NCBI RefSeq assembly: GCF_001591805.1
Contig: NZ_BCVP01000016.1
Location: 1 to 64,000 of the forward strand
DNA length: 64,000 nucleotides
From: Neobacillus novalis NBRC 102450
Lineage (GTDB): Bacteria; Bacillota; Bacilli; Bacillales; Cytobacillaceae
Reading direction: 5' to 3'
Part shown: positions 35,843-44,704 of the stretch, in pieces
How positions within the stretch are numbered: the stretch's first letter is position 1
How the letters are laid out: each line of letters starts with the position of its first letter
The notes under the pieces: generated by a model
What the model was told of the DNA's origin: nothing
The model's database searches: none
What the model saw: only the letters and a program-made list of their open reading frames with translations
Translations under genes and position numbers: made by a program

Positions 35843-35920
35843 GGCTCTGTTTTAGGACAATGTTGATTTAATAACTATGTTGATTGGTGCGAAAAATCAA
35901 TATACAGGTCTAACAGAGCC
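35843..35920. repeat. 78-bp element with 9-bp perfect terminal inverted repeats, MITE-like
   Basis: GGCTCTGTT (35843-35851) and AACAGAGCC (35912-35920) bound 60 bases that contain further partial symmetry (TGTTGATTT versus AAATCAATA). It fills the only sizeable gap in the B12 operon, between cobT and cobO. Termini beginning GGCTCTGTT resemble those of several insertion sequences. No transposase is present and no clear target duplication is seen. It could alternatively be an RNA stem that modulates the operon. Confidence 0.6.
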
Positions 35921-35946
35921 TTCACAAAACAGAGGAGGTCAAAAAT

Positions 35947-36498
35947 ATGGAACAAGAAAATAAGAAGAAAAAAGGTTTAACACTTGTGTATACAGGTCAT
36001 GGAAAAGGGAAAACAACATCTGCTTTAGGGTTAGCGTTAAGAGGTGTAGGCAGAGGGTTTAACGTGAGGATTTTTCAGTTTATTAAATCACCGCAGCGCT
36101 CCTATGGAGAACAAATTGCCTTAAAAAAACTGGGTGTTGAGATGGTTCAGCTTGGCATTGGCTTTACATGGACGAAAACCCCAGAGGAGCATCGAGAAGC
36201 CCTGAGGATTGGCTGGCCAAAGGCAAAGGAAGCTGTCATGAGCGGAGAATACGATTTAGTCATTTTAGATGAACTTAACAATGCCTTATCGATAGACACC
36301 TTTCCCATTGACGATGTATTACCTTTAAATGAAGTCATAGAATTAATTAAAAATAAACCTGCGCATGTCCATCTCTGCATTACAGGAAGGGATGCGAAGC
36401 AGGAAATAAAAGAAATCGCTGATCTCGTTTCTGTGATTGAAGCGGAAAAGCATTATTACGATGAGGGGATACCTGCTGTAAAAGGTATCGAATTTTAA
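35947..36498 (+). CDS. cobO: Cob(I)yrinic acid a,c-diamide adenosyltransferase (CobO/BtuR type)
   Basis: The 183-residue protein has P-loop GHGKGKTTSALGLALR, GWPKAKEAVMSGEYDLVILDELNNAL and CITGRDA. It adds the 5'-deoxyadenosyl group to reduced corrinoid, producing the coenzyme form that acyl-CoA mutases such as the one at 21678 need. GAGGAGG precedes the ATG. Confidence 0.92.
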   Translation: MEQENKKKKGLTLVYTGHGKGKTTSALGLALRGVGRGFNVRIFQFIKSPQRSYGEQIALKKLGVEMVQLGIGFTWTKTPEEHREALRIGWPKAKEAVMSGEYDLVILDELNNALSIDTFPIDDVLPLNEVIELIKNKPAHVHLCITGRDAKQEIKEIADLVSVIEAEKHYYDEGIPAVKGIEF

Positions 36499-36554
36499 GG
36501 ATGGTAGCAATATTGGTCTGCTAGCACCTAAGAGAAAGTGAGGAGTTACTGTGT

Positions 36555-38063
36555 ATGGAAAAGGCTTTGCCGCTAATGATTCAAGGTACCCATTCAGATG
36601 CTGGAAAGAGTGCCATAGTGACCGCTTTATGCCGGATATTTGTTCAGGATGGTTTTAAAACCGCACCATTTAAATCACAAAATATGGCTTTAAATTCCTA
36701 TATTACGGCAGATGGGAAGGAAATCGGTCGGGCGCAAGGAGTTCAAGCGGAAGCTGCAGGTATTATTGCGACAACCGATATGAATCCCATATTAATAAAG
36801 CCAAGTGGAAACTACAACTCACAAATCGTTGTTCACGGGAAGCCCTTTAAAAACATGAAGGCTGGGGAATATCGAGAGGATTTTTTTCAACAAGGCTTAA
36901 GGTTAATTAGTGAATCCTACGATAATTTATCTACAAGCTATGAGCGGATTGTAATTGAAGGAGCAGGAAGTCCTGCTGAGGTTAATTTAAATGATCGCGA
37001 GCTTGTTAATATGCGGGTAGCACAATTGGCGAACGCACCGGTGATTCTCGTTGGGGATATTGAAAAGGGAGGCGTTTTTGCTAGTTTAGTAGGAACCTTA
37101 CAGCTTCTAGAACCGAAGGATCGACAAAGAGTCATCGGTGTCATCATCAATAAATTCAGAGGGGATGTATCCTTATTACAGCCAGGATTAACTTGGTTTG
37201 AGGAATATACCGGGGTTCCGATTCTAGGGGTTGTCCCCTATATCGATGATTTATTTATTGAAGCAGAGGATTCGGTTGTTTTAGACAGTTATACATCAAA
37301 AATGGATCCCTCAAAGGACATAGATATAGCTGTCATCCGTCATCCAAGGATTTCTAATTTTACCGATATCGATCCTTTGTTTGAGGAAAAGGATTGTCAT
37401 GTTCGTTTTGTTCGAAAAGTTGAAGAGGTAGGAAATCCTGATTTACTTATTTTACCTGGGAGTAAAAATACAATTGAGGATATGATGTTTTTACATAGTT
37501 CAGGTTTAGCCAATCGGATCATGGATTTAGTTCAGAAGGATACGATGATTGTTGGTATTTGTGGTGGATACCAAATGTTAGGGACAAGCATTGAGGATCA
37601 GAAAGAAATTGAATCCTCCTGCATGATGGCAGAGGGATTAGGACTGATTCCGATGAAAACCACGATGACTCCAACTAAGACAACGATTCACTCAGAAGGG
37701 TTGGCACGGTTTGGAGAGGAACAGATTCCCGTAACGGGGTATGAGATTCATATGGGTGAGTCATTTTTCCAAGAGGAGTGCAGCCCTTTTATTCATCTTT
37801 CGGATCGAAGCGAAGGAACGATTACAGTGGACAGGCAACTGATTGGCACTTATTTTCATGGAATATTCCATAATGATCAATTCCGAGAGGTTGTTCTTAA
37901 TGAAATCAGGTTAAAAAAAGGGTTAGAACCAATTTATCAGCGCGTGTCGTTTGCCCAGAAAAGGGAAGACGGCTTTGATTTATTAGCCAAAGTGGTTCGA
38001 GAAAATATCAAGTTGGCTCGAATCTATCAATTAATGACAGATTTTCAGCAAGGTCAGAACTAA
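36555..38063 (+). CDS. cbiP: Cobyric acid synthase
   Basis: The 502-residue glutamine-dependent amidase has N-terminal IQGTHSDAGKSAIVTALCR and FKSQNMALNSY, and the C-terminal triad domain with GICGGYQMLG (nucleophile Cys) and GTYFHGIFHN. It amidates side chains b, d, e and g. The stop overlaps the cbiB start (TAATG). Confidence 0.93.
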   Translation: MEKALPLMIQGTHSDAGKSAIVTALCRIFVQDGFKTAPFKSQNMALNSYITADGKEIGRAQGVQAEAAGIIATTDMNPILIKPSGNYNSQIVVHGKPFKNMKAGEYREDFFQQGLRLISESYDNLSTSYERIVIEGAGSPAEVNLNDRELVNMRVAQLANAPVILVGDIEKGGVFASLVGTLQLLEPKDRQRVIGVIINKFRGDVSLLQPGLTWFEEYTGVPILGVVPYIDDLFIEAEDSVVLDSYTSKMDPSKDIDIAVIRHPRISNFTDIDPLFEEKDCHVRFVRKVEEVGNPDLLILPGSKNTIEDMMFLHSSGLANRIMDLVQKDTMIVGICGGYQMLGTSIEDQKEIESSCMMAEGLGLIPMKTTMTPTKTTIHSEGLARFGEEQIPVTGYEIHMGESFFQEECSPFIHLSDRSEGTITVDRQLIGTYFHGIFHNDQFREVVLNEIRLKKGLEPIYQRVSFAQKREDGFDLLAKVVRENIKLARIYQLMTDFQQGQN

Positions 38064-39019
38064 TGAGTTTTTTACAAGATCCAGTATTTATCTTAGTTGC
38101 TGCTATTCTAGTAGACTTGTGGATTGGAGATCCCCGACTGCTTCCACACCCTGTCATCCTAATGGGGAAACTAATCACATATTTAGAGGAAAGCTGGAAT
38201 AACGGTGAAAATAGAAAAAGAAAAGGAACCGCTCTTACGATTATCGTCGTATTGATAGTATTTGTTATCACCCGAGGTCTTCTCTTTCTCGCCTACCACT
38301 TGCATTGGGGTGTTGGTCTTTTGATTGAGATTTATCTAATTTCAACCACAATAGCGGCAAAAGGTCTTTCGTCTGCTGCTAAAAGTGTACTGCATCCTTT
38401 GGAAAAGGGGAATTTAGTCGAAGCCAGGAGCAAGCTTAGTATGATTGTCGGGCGTGATACGGAGAGCCTATCAGAGAGTGAAATGATTCGAGGAACAGTG
38501 GAGACGGTGGCCGAAAATACAGTCGATGGCATAACCGCACCATTATTCTGGGCAATCATTGGTGGAGCACCGCTTGCGATGGCCTACAAAGCTATTAATA
38601 CATTGGATTCCATGGTGGGATATAAGAATGACAGATATATGGAATTTGGGTGGGCTTCAGCAAAACTTGACGATCTAGTTAATTGGCTACCTGCTAGAAT
38701 CACTGCCTTTTCGATATGGCTTGCGGCCTTTGTTATAAAAGGATCAAAAACGAGAAATGGCTGGAAAATCACGAGTAGGGATGCTAGGAAACACCCAAGT
38801 CCAAATAGTGGATGGTCAGAGGCGATGGTCGCCGGCTTAATCGGAATCCAGTTAGGTGGAATAAATTATTATCGCGGGAAAAAGTCGGTAAGGGCAACAA
38901 TGGGCGATCCATTAAGGGGGTTTTTGCTTTCTGATATCAGAAAAGCCATCGTATATATGCATGGAGGATGGATTGTATTTCTCGTTATCGGTGTATGTTC
39001 CCTCTTATTGGTTAGATAG
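38063..39019 (+). CDS. cbiB: Adenosylcobinamide-phosphate synthase
   Basis: The 318-residue membrane protein shows LVDLWIGDPRLLPHPVILMG near the N-terminus, RGTVETVAENTVDGITAPLFW and LNTLDSMVGYKND-type segments. It joins aminopropanol phosphate (made by CobD) to cobyric acid. It would also use cobyric acid released by the CbiZ domain encoded at 31855. Confidence 0.92.
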   Translation: MSFLQDPVFILVAAILVDLWIGDPRLLPHPVILMGKLITYLEESWNNGENRKRKGTALTIIVVLIVFVITRGLLFLAYHLHWGVGLLIEIYLISTTIAAKGLSSAAKSVLHPLEKGNLVEARSKLSMIVGRDTESLSESEMIRGTVETVAENTVDGITAPLFWAIIGGAPLAMAYKAINTLDSMVGYKNDRYMEFGWASAKLDDLVNWLPARITAFSIWLAAFVIKGSKTRNGWKITSRDARKHPSPNSGWSEAMVAGLIGIQLGGINYYRGKKSVRATMGDPLRGFLLSDIRKAIVYMHGGWIVFLVIGVCSLLLVR

Positions 39020-39038
39020 TTAAAAATGAGGTGAAGTA

Positions 39039-40124
39039 ATGAAGTGGCCCAACCATGGTGGCAAGTCAGAATCCATAAAGCAACTTTTAGATATTAATAT
39101 AAATGAGGAATTACTCGATTTTAGTGCGAATTTAAACCCATTAGGTCCACCTTCCTGGTTAAAGGAGACCTTAACAAATCATTATGAGACCGTTACCTGT
39201 TATCCAGACCCGTCATATTCCAAAAGCAGTGCAGCCGTTGCTAATCATGAAGAGATTGAACAAGACAGCATCCTTTTAACAAATGGAGGAGCAGAGGCTA
39301 TTTTCTTGGTTGCAAAATTTTTCGAAAAAGGAAAAGCCTTGATTGTGCAGCCAACCTTCGTGGAATATGAACGCGCCTGCAAGCACTACCATATCGAAGT
39401 GGAAGATGTTTTTTATGAGCAAACAAACGGATTTGCCTTGCCGATGTCCGTTATTCGAGAAAAGCTAAAGGAAAAGGATGTTATTTTCCTTTGTCGACCT
39501 AATAACCCGACAGGAACGGTTATCGCAGAAAAGGATTTGCAGCTGTTGCTAACGGAAGGTAAAAAAACAGGTACATATGTAGTGGTGGATGAAGCCTTTG
39601 TCGATTTTCTGCCAGCCTCCACTCCTAGTCTATCGAAATGGTTAGCTTCTTACCCAAATTTAATATTATTACGTTCGTTAACAAAAATGTATACAATCCC
39701 TGGGCTAAGAATTGGCTATCTGATGGCACATCCAAGCATCATTCGCATTTTGAAAAATGAACAACTTCCATGGAGTATTAACTCGTTAGTGGATGCTGTT
39801 GTTCCAAAACTACTAGAAGATAAGAGCTTTGTCGAGGATACAAAAGCGTGGCTTCGTGAACAATCCGAGTACTTATCTGAGGCGTTACCACCAATGGATT
39901 TTTATCTTTCCCCAACCCAGGTAAACTTTTACCTTTTACAAGATAAGAAGCAGCCAAACCGAACAGAGGAGCTTTTTTATTTTTTAGTAAAACACGGAAT
40001 CTTACCACGACATACGCAAAATTTTAAAGGTCTAAAGGGGGAGTTCCTACGGTTTGCAATCAGGTCAAAGGAAGAGAATCAACGATTGGTAGCTATTCTC
40101 CAAAATTGGAGAGTGGAATCGTGA
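39039..40124 (+). CDS. cobD: L-threonine-O-3-phosphate decarboxylase
   Basis: The 361-residue PLP enzyme of the aminotransferase class I/II fold has FSANLNPLGPP at the N-terminus, CRPNNPTGT, VVDEAFVDF and the Schiff-base Lys in RSLTKMYTIPGLRIGY. It supplies (R)-1-aminopropan-2-ol phosphate for CbiB. The stop overlaps the cobU start as GTGA. Confidence 0.9.
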   Translation: MKWPNHGGKSESIKQLLDININEELLDFSANLNPLGPPSWLKETLTNHYETVTCYPDPSYSKSSAAVANHEEIEQDSILLTNGGAEAIFLVAKFFEKGKALIVQPTFVEYERACKHYHIEVEDVFYEQTNGFALPMSVIREKLKEKDVIFLCRPNNPTGTVIAEKDLQLLLTEGKKTGTYVVVDEAFVDFLPASTPSLSKWLASYPNLILLRSLTKMYTIPGLRIGYLMAHPSIIRILKNEQLPWSINSLVDAVVPKLLEDKSFVEDTKAWLREQSEYLSEALPPMDFYLSPTQVNFYLLQDKKQPNRTEELFYFLVKHGILPRHTQNFKGLKGEFLRFAIRSKEENQRLVAILQNWRVES

Positions 40125-40669
40125 TTATCTTTATATCTGGTGGTGCGCGGTCGGGTAAAAGCCATTTTTCCGAGCAAACGGCTCTTTCATTATATAACCA
40201 AGGCAACGAGGAAAATCAAAGAGGCTGTCTTTATTACATTGCTACTGCAAAAACAAGTGATGAAGAGATGGTCGAACGCATTCAAATACATCAGCAAGAC
40301 AGAGGAAAGGAATGGAAAACAGTTGAAGAGTCCTTTGATCTTGAACGGATTCTTTCAACCTGCAAAAAAGAGGATGTTATTCTCATAGATTGTTTAACCA
40401 TATGGTTAAGTAATGTCATGTTTGAGCGGGATTACAGTTTGAAAAAGGCAGAAATGGCCGTCAACTGCTGGTTAAGCCTGGCACGTGAAGGACAATTTCA
40501 CTTGCTGATTGTTTCCAACGATGTGAATGCAGGGATTCCCTTTCCGGATAAAGCAGTGCTTACATATATATACTCTTTACAGCGACTACACCAAACCATT
40601 GTCGAGCAATCAGAGCTAGTAGTAGAGGTTCAGGCAGGGATTCCAACTTATTGGAAGGGGGAAAGGTGA
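40121..40669 (+). CDS. cobU: Adenosylcobinamide kinase / adenosylcobinamide-phosphate guanylyltransferase
   Basis: The 182-residue protein has P-loop GGARSGKS, YIATAKTSDEEMVERIQIHQ and LIDCLTIWLSN. GTG 40121 overlaps the cobD stop (GTGA) and gives the usual short N-terminus IIFISGGARSGKS; an upstream TTG at 40106 is less likely. It phosphorylates and GMP-activates adenosylcobinamide. Confidence 0.92.
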   Translation: MIIFISGGARSGKSHFSEQTALSLYNQGNEENQRGCLYYIATAKTSDEEMVERIQIHQQDRGKEWKTVEESFDLERILSTCKKEDVILIDCLTIWLSNVMFERDYSLKKAEMAVNCWLSLAREGQFHLLIVSNDVNAGIPFPDKAVLTYIYSLQRLHQTIVEQSELVVEVQAGIPTYWKGER

Positions 40670-41427
40670 TGAAGCAAATGAGCTTTGGCTTATTACTCGC
40701 TGTTCAATTTCTGACACGGATCCCCATTCCCCTTCAAATCCCTTGGAATAAAACGACAAGTAGATGGGCAATCAGAAGTTATCCGCTTGTCGGGGCGGTA
40801 CTTGGCTCCATCCTCACTGCTATTGCATGGTCGCTTGAATCCTATCTTCCTTTAGCTGTTATGACCTTCCTTATTCTTTCCTTATGGGTATGGTTAACAG
40901 GGGGGCTGCACTTAGATGGGTGGATGGATGTCGCGGATGCAGTAGGCTCGAATGCTCCCCTTGAAAGAAAGTGGGAGATTATGAAGGATTCTCATGTAGG
41001 AAGCTTTGGAATTATTGCCCTCCTGTTTTTACTAGCATGGAAGACGCTGTTGATTTATTTTTTGTTACAATCAGATATTCCTCTGTATTCGTTTATTTTC
41101 ATTCTCGCTTTTTCCCGGTTAGGAGCGGTTGTTTTAATGATCAATCTACCTACCGCAAAGCAACAGGGCTTGGCATGGGAGTGGCGGAAGAATATTAATC
41201 AAAAGGATTGTTTGTTTGCCATCATTTCAGTAATTTTCCCATTATGTTTCATACCTGACCTCCTTTATTTACTGCCAGGATACATTGTGTTTATTGGATT
41301 ATTTGGAGCGTGGGTAAAAAATCTATTTAAAGGATCAAATGGAGATTTATTAGGTACAGCAATAGAGGGAGGCGAGTTATGGGGACTTGCGATGACATGG
41401 ATTTATTTCTCGTTCGTCACGGGATAA
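40669..41427 (+). CDS. cobS: Adenosylcobinamide-GDP ribazoletransferase (cobalamin synthase)
   Basis: The 252-residue membrane protein contains FLTRIPIP, GGLHLDGWMDVADA (metal-binding) and KDSHVGSFGIIAL. ATG 40669 overlaps the cobU stop (TGATG). It joins AdoCbi-GDP to alpha-ribazole. Its end overlaps the start of cobC by 49 bases. Confidence 0.92.
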   Translation: MKQMSFGLLLAVQFLTRIPIPLQIPWNKTTSRWAIRSYPLVGAVLGSILTAIAWSLESYLPLAVMTFLILSLWVWLTGGLHLDGWMDVADAVGSNAPLERKWEIMKDSHVGSFGIIALLFLLAWKTLLIYFLLQSDIPLYSFIFILAFSRLGAVVLMINLPTAKQQGLAWEWRKNINQKDCLFAIISVIFPLCFIPDLLYLLPGYIVFIGLFGAWVKNLFKGSNGDLLGTAIEGGELWGLAMTWIYFSFVTG

Positions 41428-42014
41428 CCGATTGGAATCAGGAGAAAAGGTATTTAGGACATACTGATCGAAGCATAATAAAAAGCGAACTCACTCAGCT
41501 TGAAATGCTTCAAAAAGAGTTGATGGAACAACGTTTTGACCATGCCTTTACAAGTGATTTACGCCGTTGTCAGGAAACCTTAGCATTTTTAAACATTCCC
41601 GTACCCATTTCTGTCGATGCTAGATTACGAGAAGTGAACTTTGGCGACTGGGAGGGAAAAACGTACAACGAGTTAAAAGACGATAAAGCGTATCAGAATT
41701 GGCTTGATAATTGGGAGCAAGGCTCGATACCAAATGGAGAGTCATCTGATGTATTCAAAAACAGAATAGATTCCTTTTTTCAGGGCTTATTTAAACAGAG
41801 TTTGGAAACCGCCCCCCATGGGAAAAGGCAATTTCTACTAATAACCCATGGAGGCGTTATCCGCTATCTTGTCTCGCGGTTTGTACCGTCGATGTCTTTT
41901 TGGGATCTATCCGTATCCCATGGTCAGGGGATTCGACTAACCTTACAAAGGCAAAAGGAGGAATGGGTATGCAGCTCGTTATCGGCGGTGCCTTTTCAGG
42001 AAAAAGAAAAATAG
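41379..42014 (+). CDS. cobC: Alpha-ribazole phosphatase (CobC)
   Basis: The protein of about 211 residues belongs to the histidine phosphatases (FLVRHGITDWN, FTSDLRRCQET, LLITHGGVIRYL). GAGGGAGG before ATG 41379 supports that start, though ATG 41397 gives a more usual N-terminus. Its position in the B12 operon supports removal of the phosphate from alpha-ribazole phosphate or adenosylcobalamin phosphate. It overlaps the next gene by 46 bases. Confidence 0.85.
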   Translation: MGTCDDMDLFLVRHGITDWNQEKRYLGHTDRSIIKSELTQLEMLQKELMEQRFDHAFTSDLRRCQETLAFLNIPVPISVDARLREVNFGDWEGKTYNELKDDKAYQNWLDNWEQGSIPNGESSDVFKNRIDSFFQGLFKQSLETAPHGKRQFLLITHGGVIRYLVSRFVPSMSFWDLSVSHGQGIRLTLQRQKEEWVCSSLSAVPFQEKEK

Positions 42015-42397
42015 TTAAGGATACGATTGGAACATGCAGCTGGGTGTCTGCCTATCAAGAAGATCGGATAGCAGATTGGGAAACCCGCTGGCTTCATGGA
42101 ACAACATTAGTGATTGAGGGCTGGGAAAAATGGATTGCGGATGAGCTTACCACTAGTGAATCAAATGATGACATTCGAAGCCTATATAAGGCTCTTTTTC
42201 AAACACTCTTCGAGGAGGAGCAAAGAAGAAAAAATAAAATTGTTCTAATTATGTTAGAAATGGGGAAAGGAATTGTCCCGCTTCAAAAGAAGGATAGAAG
42301 GCTAAGAGATATTGCAGGCTGGATTGCCCAGGATGCAGCACAGCTTTCAGATCAAGTAGACTACGTCTGGAATGGATTAGCACGTAGACTGAAATAA
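41969..42397 (+). CDS. Second CobU-like P-loop protein, shortened
   Basis: ATG 41969 lies seven bases after AGGAGG (41956-41961). The protein of about 142 residues starts MQLVIGGAFSGKRKIV, a CobU-type P-loop, and ends with LSDQVDYVWNGLARRLK, similar to the CobU C-terminus. The central part is shorter and lacks the clear LIDCLT segment of the true CobU encoded at 40121. It may be a diverged paralogue with kinase or regulatory activity. Family assignment is moderate. Confidence 0.55.
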   Translation: MQLVIGGAFSGKRKIVKDTIGTCSWVSAYQEDRIADWETRWLHGTTLVIEGWEKWIADELTTSESNDDIRSLYKALFQTLFEEEQRRKNKIVLIMLEMGKGIVPLQKKDRRLRDIAGWIAQDAAQLSDQVDYVWNGLARRLK

Positions 42398-42434
42398 TTT
42401 TTTCATTTAGATGAAAAAATAGGGAGGGTTATTG

Positions 42435-43265
42435 ATGAAATTAATTTCCATTTGTCCAAGTAATACGGAATTAGTCGCTTACTTAGGTTTAACCTCTACG
42501 CTAATTGGTGTGGATGACTTCTCTGATTGGCCGGAGGATATTCAGGGATTACCAAGGCTCGGTCCTGATTTGAAAATTGATATGGACAAAGTTGAAGAGC
42601 TGCAGCCTGACTTAGTGCTAGCCTCTCTTTCTGTACCTGGAATGGAGCGAAATATCGAAGAGCTAAAGAAGAGAAATATACCCTTTGTCATCGTGCCAAA
42701 TCCTAAGACCTTATCAGAGGTTGGAGAGAGCCTATTAGTTGTAGGAGAAGCGACGAATACCATTGAGAGAGCAAAGCTTTTATTCGAGAAATACAATCAA
42801 CTGCTCGATACCTACCATTCATTGTCCAAGAAAGTGGAAAAGCCGAAAACGATTTATTGGGAATGGTGGGCGAAACCTATTTTTACACCGGGAGCTACCA
42901 ATTGGTTAACAGAAATAAGTGAGCTTGCAGGAGGGAAGAATGTTTTCCAAGATAAGACTCAAGCCAGTGTCCAAACAGATTGGGAGGAAGTTAAAAGAAG
43001 AAATCCTGATATTATCTGCATTATATGGGTTGGTGTACAAACGGAAAAGGTTAATCCAAAAGTAATTCTAAAACGTCCAGATTCGAGGCAAATGGACGCT
43101 ATTAAAAATAATCAGTTATATATATTAGAGGAATCCTTATTTTGCAGACCATCACCTAGATTATTACTTGGTTTAAATAAGATAGCATGTATCCTTCACC
43201 CTTCTATCTTTCCGCCGTTTGTTGAAAATCATGATTCTTTACTTGAAGAAGGCTGTAAATTATAA
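42435..43265 (+). CDS. BtuF-like cobalamin-binding protein without signal peptide
   Basis: The protein of about 276 residues has the type III periplasmic binding fold (ICPSNTELVAYLGL, DDFSDWPEDI, ELQPDLVLAS, PTIYWEWW-like segment) but starts directly in the fold, with neither signal peptide nor lipobox. It should therefore stay in the cytoplasm. ATG 42435 follows GGGAGGG. As the last gene of the B12 operon it may bind corrinoids inside the cell, or use a different export route. The open frame continues for 47 codons after its TAA (next entry). Confidence 0.75.
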   Translation: MKLISICPSNTELVAYLGLTSTLIGVDDFSDWPEDIQGLPRLGPDLKIDMDKVEELQPDLVLASLSVPGMERNIEELKKRNIPFVIVPNPKTLSEVGESLLVVGEATNTIERAKLLFEKYNQLLDTYHSLSKKVEKPKTIYWEWWAKPIFTPGATNWLTEISELAGGKNVFQDKTQASVQTDWEEVKRRNPDIICIIWVGVQTEKVNPKVILKRPDSRQMDAIKNNQLYILEESLFCRPSPRLLLGLNKIACILHPSIFPPFVENHDSLLEEGCKL

Positions 43266-43409
43266 GATAGAAGTTGGAAAGGAAGTTCGAGTAATTTAAC
43301 TCAAGATATTGAAAATATATTACAAAAACAAAATGAACAATTTGCTTTAGCTTCTCCTAATCCAAGTACCAATTCTAAGGCTGCCAAACCTAAAGAACTG
43401 AATAATTGA
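43266..43409 (+). other. In-frame open extension after the stop of the BtuF-like gene
   Basis: The codon after TAA (43263-43265) begins a 47-codon open frame ending in TGA at 43407-43409. It reads DRSWKGSSSNLTQDIENILQ and then KQNEQFALASPNPSTNSKAA, with a further KPKELNN. The composition (Asn, Ser, Gln, Lys) looks protein-like, but there is no start codon. It may be a former C-terminal extension or the remnant of a small gene. Confidence 0.4.
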
Positions 43410-43461
43410 ATTAGAGTTTCTGTTGTCGAAACGGTATAATCAGGAATGGGAGTTGAGACAA

Positions 43462-44619
43462 ATGAATAAAAAAGACATCGCTAATATCCGCAAGCAATTT
43501 AAGTTGGACAATCATCTTATGGATATTCGAGAGATTTTCAATGTTTATGTGAAGAAAGAATCCGGCGAAATTTATCATCAAGTCAGTCGGCCATTTCAAA
43601 TGTTAGAGCAGGAAACACAAGAATTATTTTTAATAAACTTTAAAAAGGTTTTGACTGGCCATCTTGATGCCAAATTGTTTGAACTGAAATTTAGTCGGGA
43701 TGTTGACTACAGTACACAAACGATTCTCTTTGAAGGAATACAAGCAGACTCGGCAGATTGGCAGGATAACATGCTGGAAATCGTCGGGAAAATGTTTGCC
43801 CATGCTGTTTACGAATTTGATACGGTGGTGACATTTATTCGGGGAGAATATCGGAAGCCGACCAGGAAAAGGAATCAGGAATCTGAAATAGGCGGGGACG
43901 ATGAGGTATATTCTAATCAGTTTATCCTTTGCAGTCTTAATAAAACCGATCTACCGAAAAAAGCTTTGCTGTTTGATTATATCGAAAAAGAATTCAAGTC
44001 CTATAACGTCGTTGACCCGATTATTAATTTAGACTCTCCTATGTCAGGTTTTCTGTTCCCTGCATTCAATGACAATGCAGCCGATGTAAACCATATTCTT
44101 TATTGTGCCGGGAAAGTGAATCAACCGGATTTCACTTTTATTGAAAAGGTCCTTGATTGTGAAGACATCATGACTGCCCAAGACGATAAAGACTGCTTTG
44201 ACTTTATTTTAAAAGAAGTAATCGGTGACGAAGTGGACACTAAGGTCATTTCGAATGTATATGAGGAAATTGATCGAGTAATACAGGAGAATCAGGAAAA
44301 GGAAGAAAGTGAAACCCCAACTTTGGATCAGCGTGATATCGAACGGATTTTAACGGTCAGTGGCGTCGAAAACGTGGATACTGCCAAAGTGGAACATGCT
44401 TTCAAAAGTGTCGTAGCTGATGAAAAACATGAATTTAAAGCAAGCAGTTTAATTCCGAAAACGATAAAAATTAGTACCAAATTGGCAGATGTAACCATCA
44501 ACCCGAAGGACCTGAAAAATGTAAAATATATCACATACGAAGGAAAACGGTGCCTATTGCTGGAGGTAGATGAAGAAGTCGTTGTCGAAGGATTTCGACT
44601 GGAATCTAAAACCCTTTAA
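43462..44619 (+). CDS. DUF4317 domain-containing protein
   Basis: The 385-residue protein starts MNKKDIANIRKQFKLDN, the conserved start of DUF4317 proteins. An in-frame TTG upstream at 43423 is not needed; GGGAG lies about ten bases before ATG 43462. Conserved-looking segments include SRPFQMLEQETQELFL and SPMSGFLFPAFNDNAADVNH. No signal peptide, membrane segment or catalytic motif is recognised and the function is unknown. It is monocistronic and ends at a strong terminator shared with the convergent esterase gene. Confidence 0.75.
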   Translation: MNKKDIANIRKQFKLDNHLMDIREIFNVYVKKESGEIYHQVSRPFQMLEQETQELFLINFKKVLTGHLDAKLFELKFSRDVDYSTQTILFEGIQADSADWQDNMLEIVGKMFAHAVYEFDTVVTFIRGEYRKPTRKRNQESEIGGDDEVYSNQFILCSLNKTDLPKKALLFDYIEKEFKSYNVVDPIINLDSPMSGFLFPAFNDNAADVNHILYCAGKVNQPDFTFIEKVLDCEDIMTAQDDKDCFDFILKEVIGDEVDTKVISNVYEEIDRVIQENQEKEESETPTLDQRDIERILTVSGVENVDTAKVEHAFKSVVADEKHEFKASSLIPKTIKISTKLADVTINPKDLKNVKYITYEGKRCLLLEVDEEVVVEGFRLESKTL

Positions 44620-44664
44620 GGGATTTCATGACATGTTTCTTGATAAGTAAGTAATCGAAAAGAG

Positions 44665-44697
44665 AAAGGTATGGCGTTTAATCAGCCATACCTTTTT
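44665..44697. terminator. Bidirectional terminator
   Basis: AAAGGTATGGC (44665-44675) pairs perfectly with GCCATACCTTT (44685-44695), followed by T. It lies between two convergent genes and serves both. Confidence 0.85.
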
Positions 44698-44704
44698 AGA
44701 TAAA

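Noticed and set aside
42398-42434. Hairpin ATTTTTTCAT/ATGAAAAAAT before the BtuF-like gene as a terminator
   Set aside because: The stem is almost pure A/T and no T-run follows; it lies within a continuing operon.
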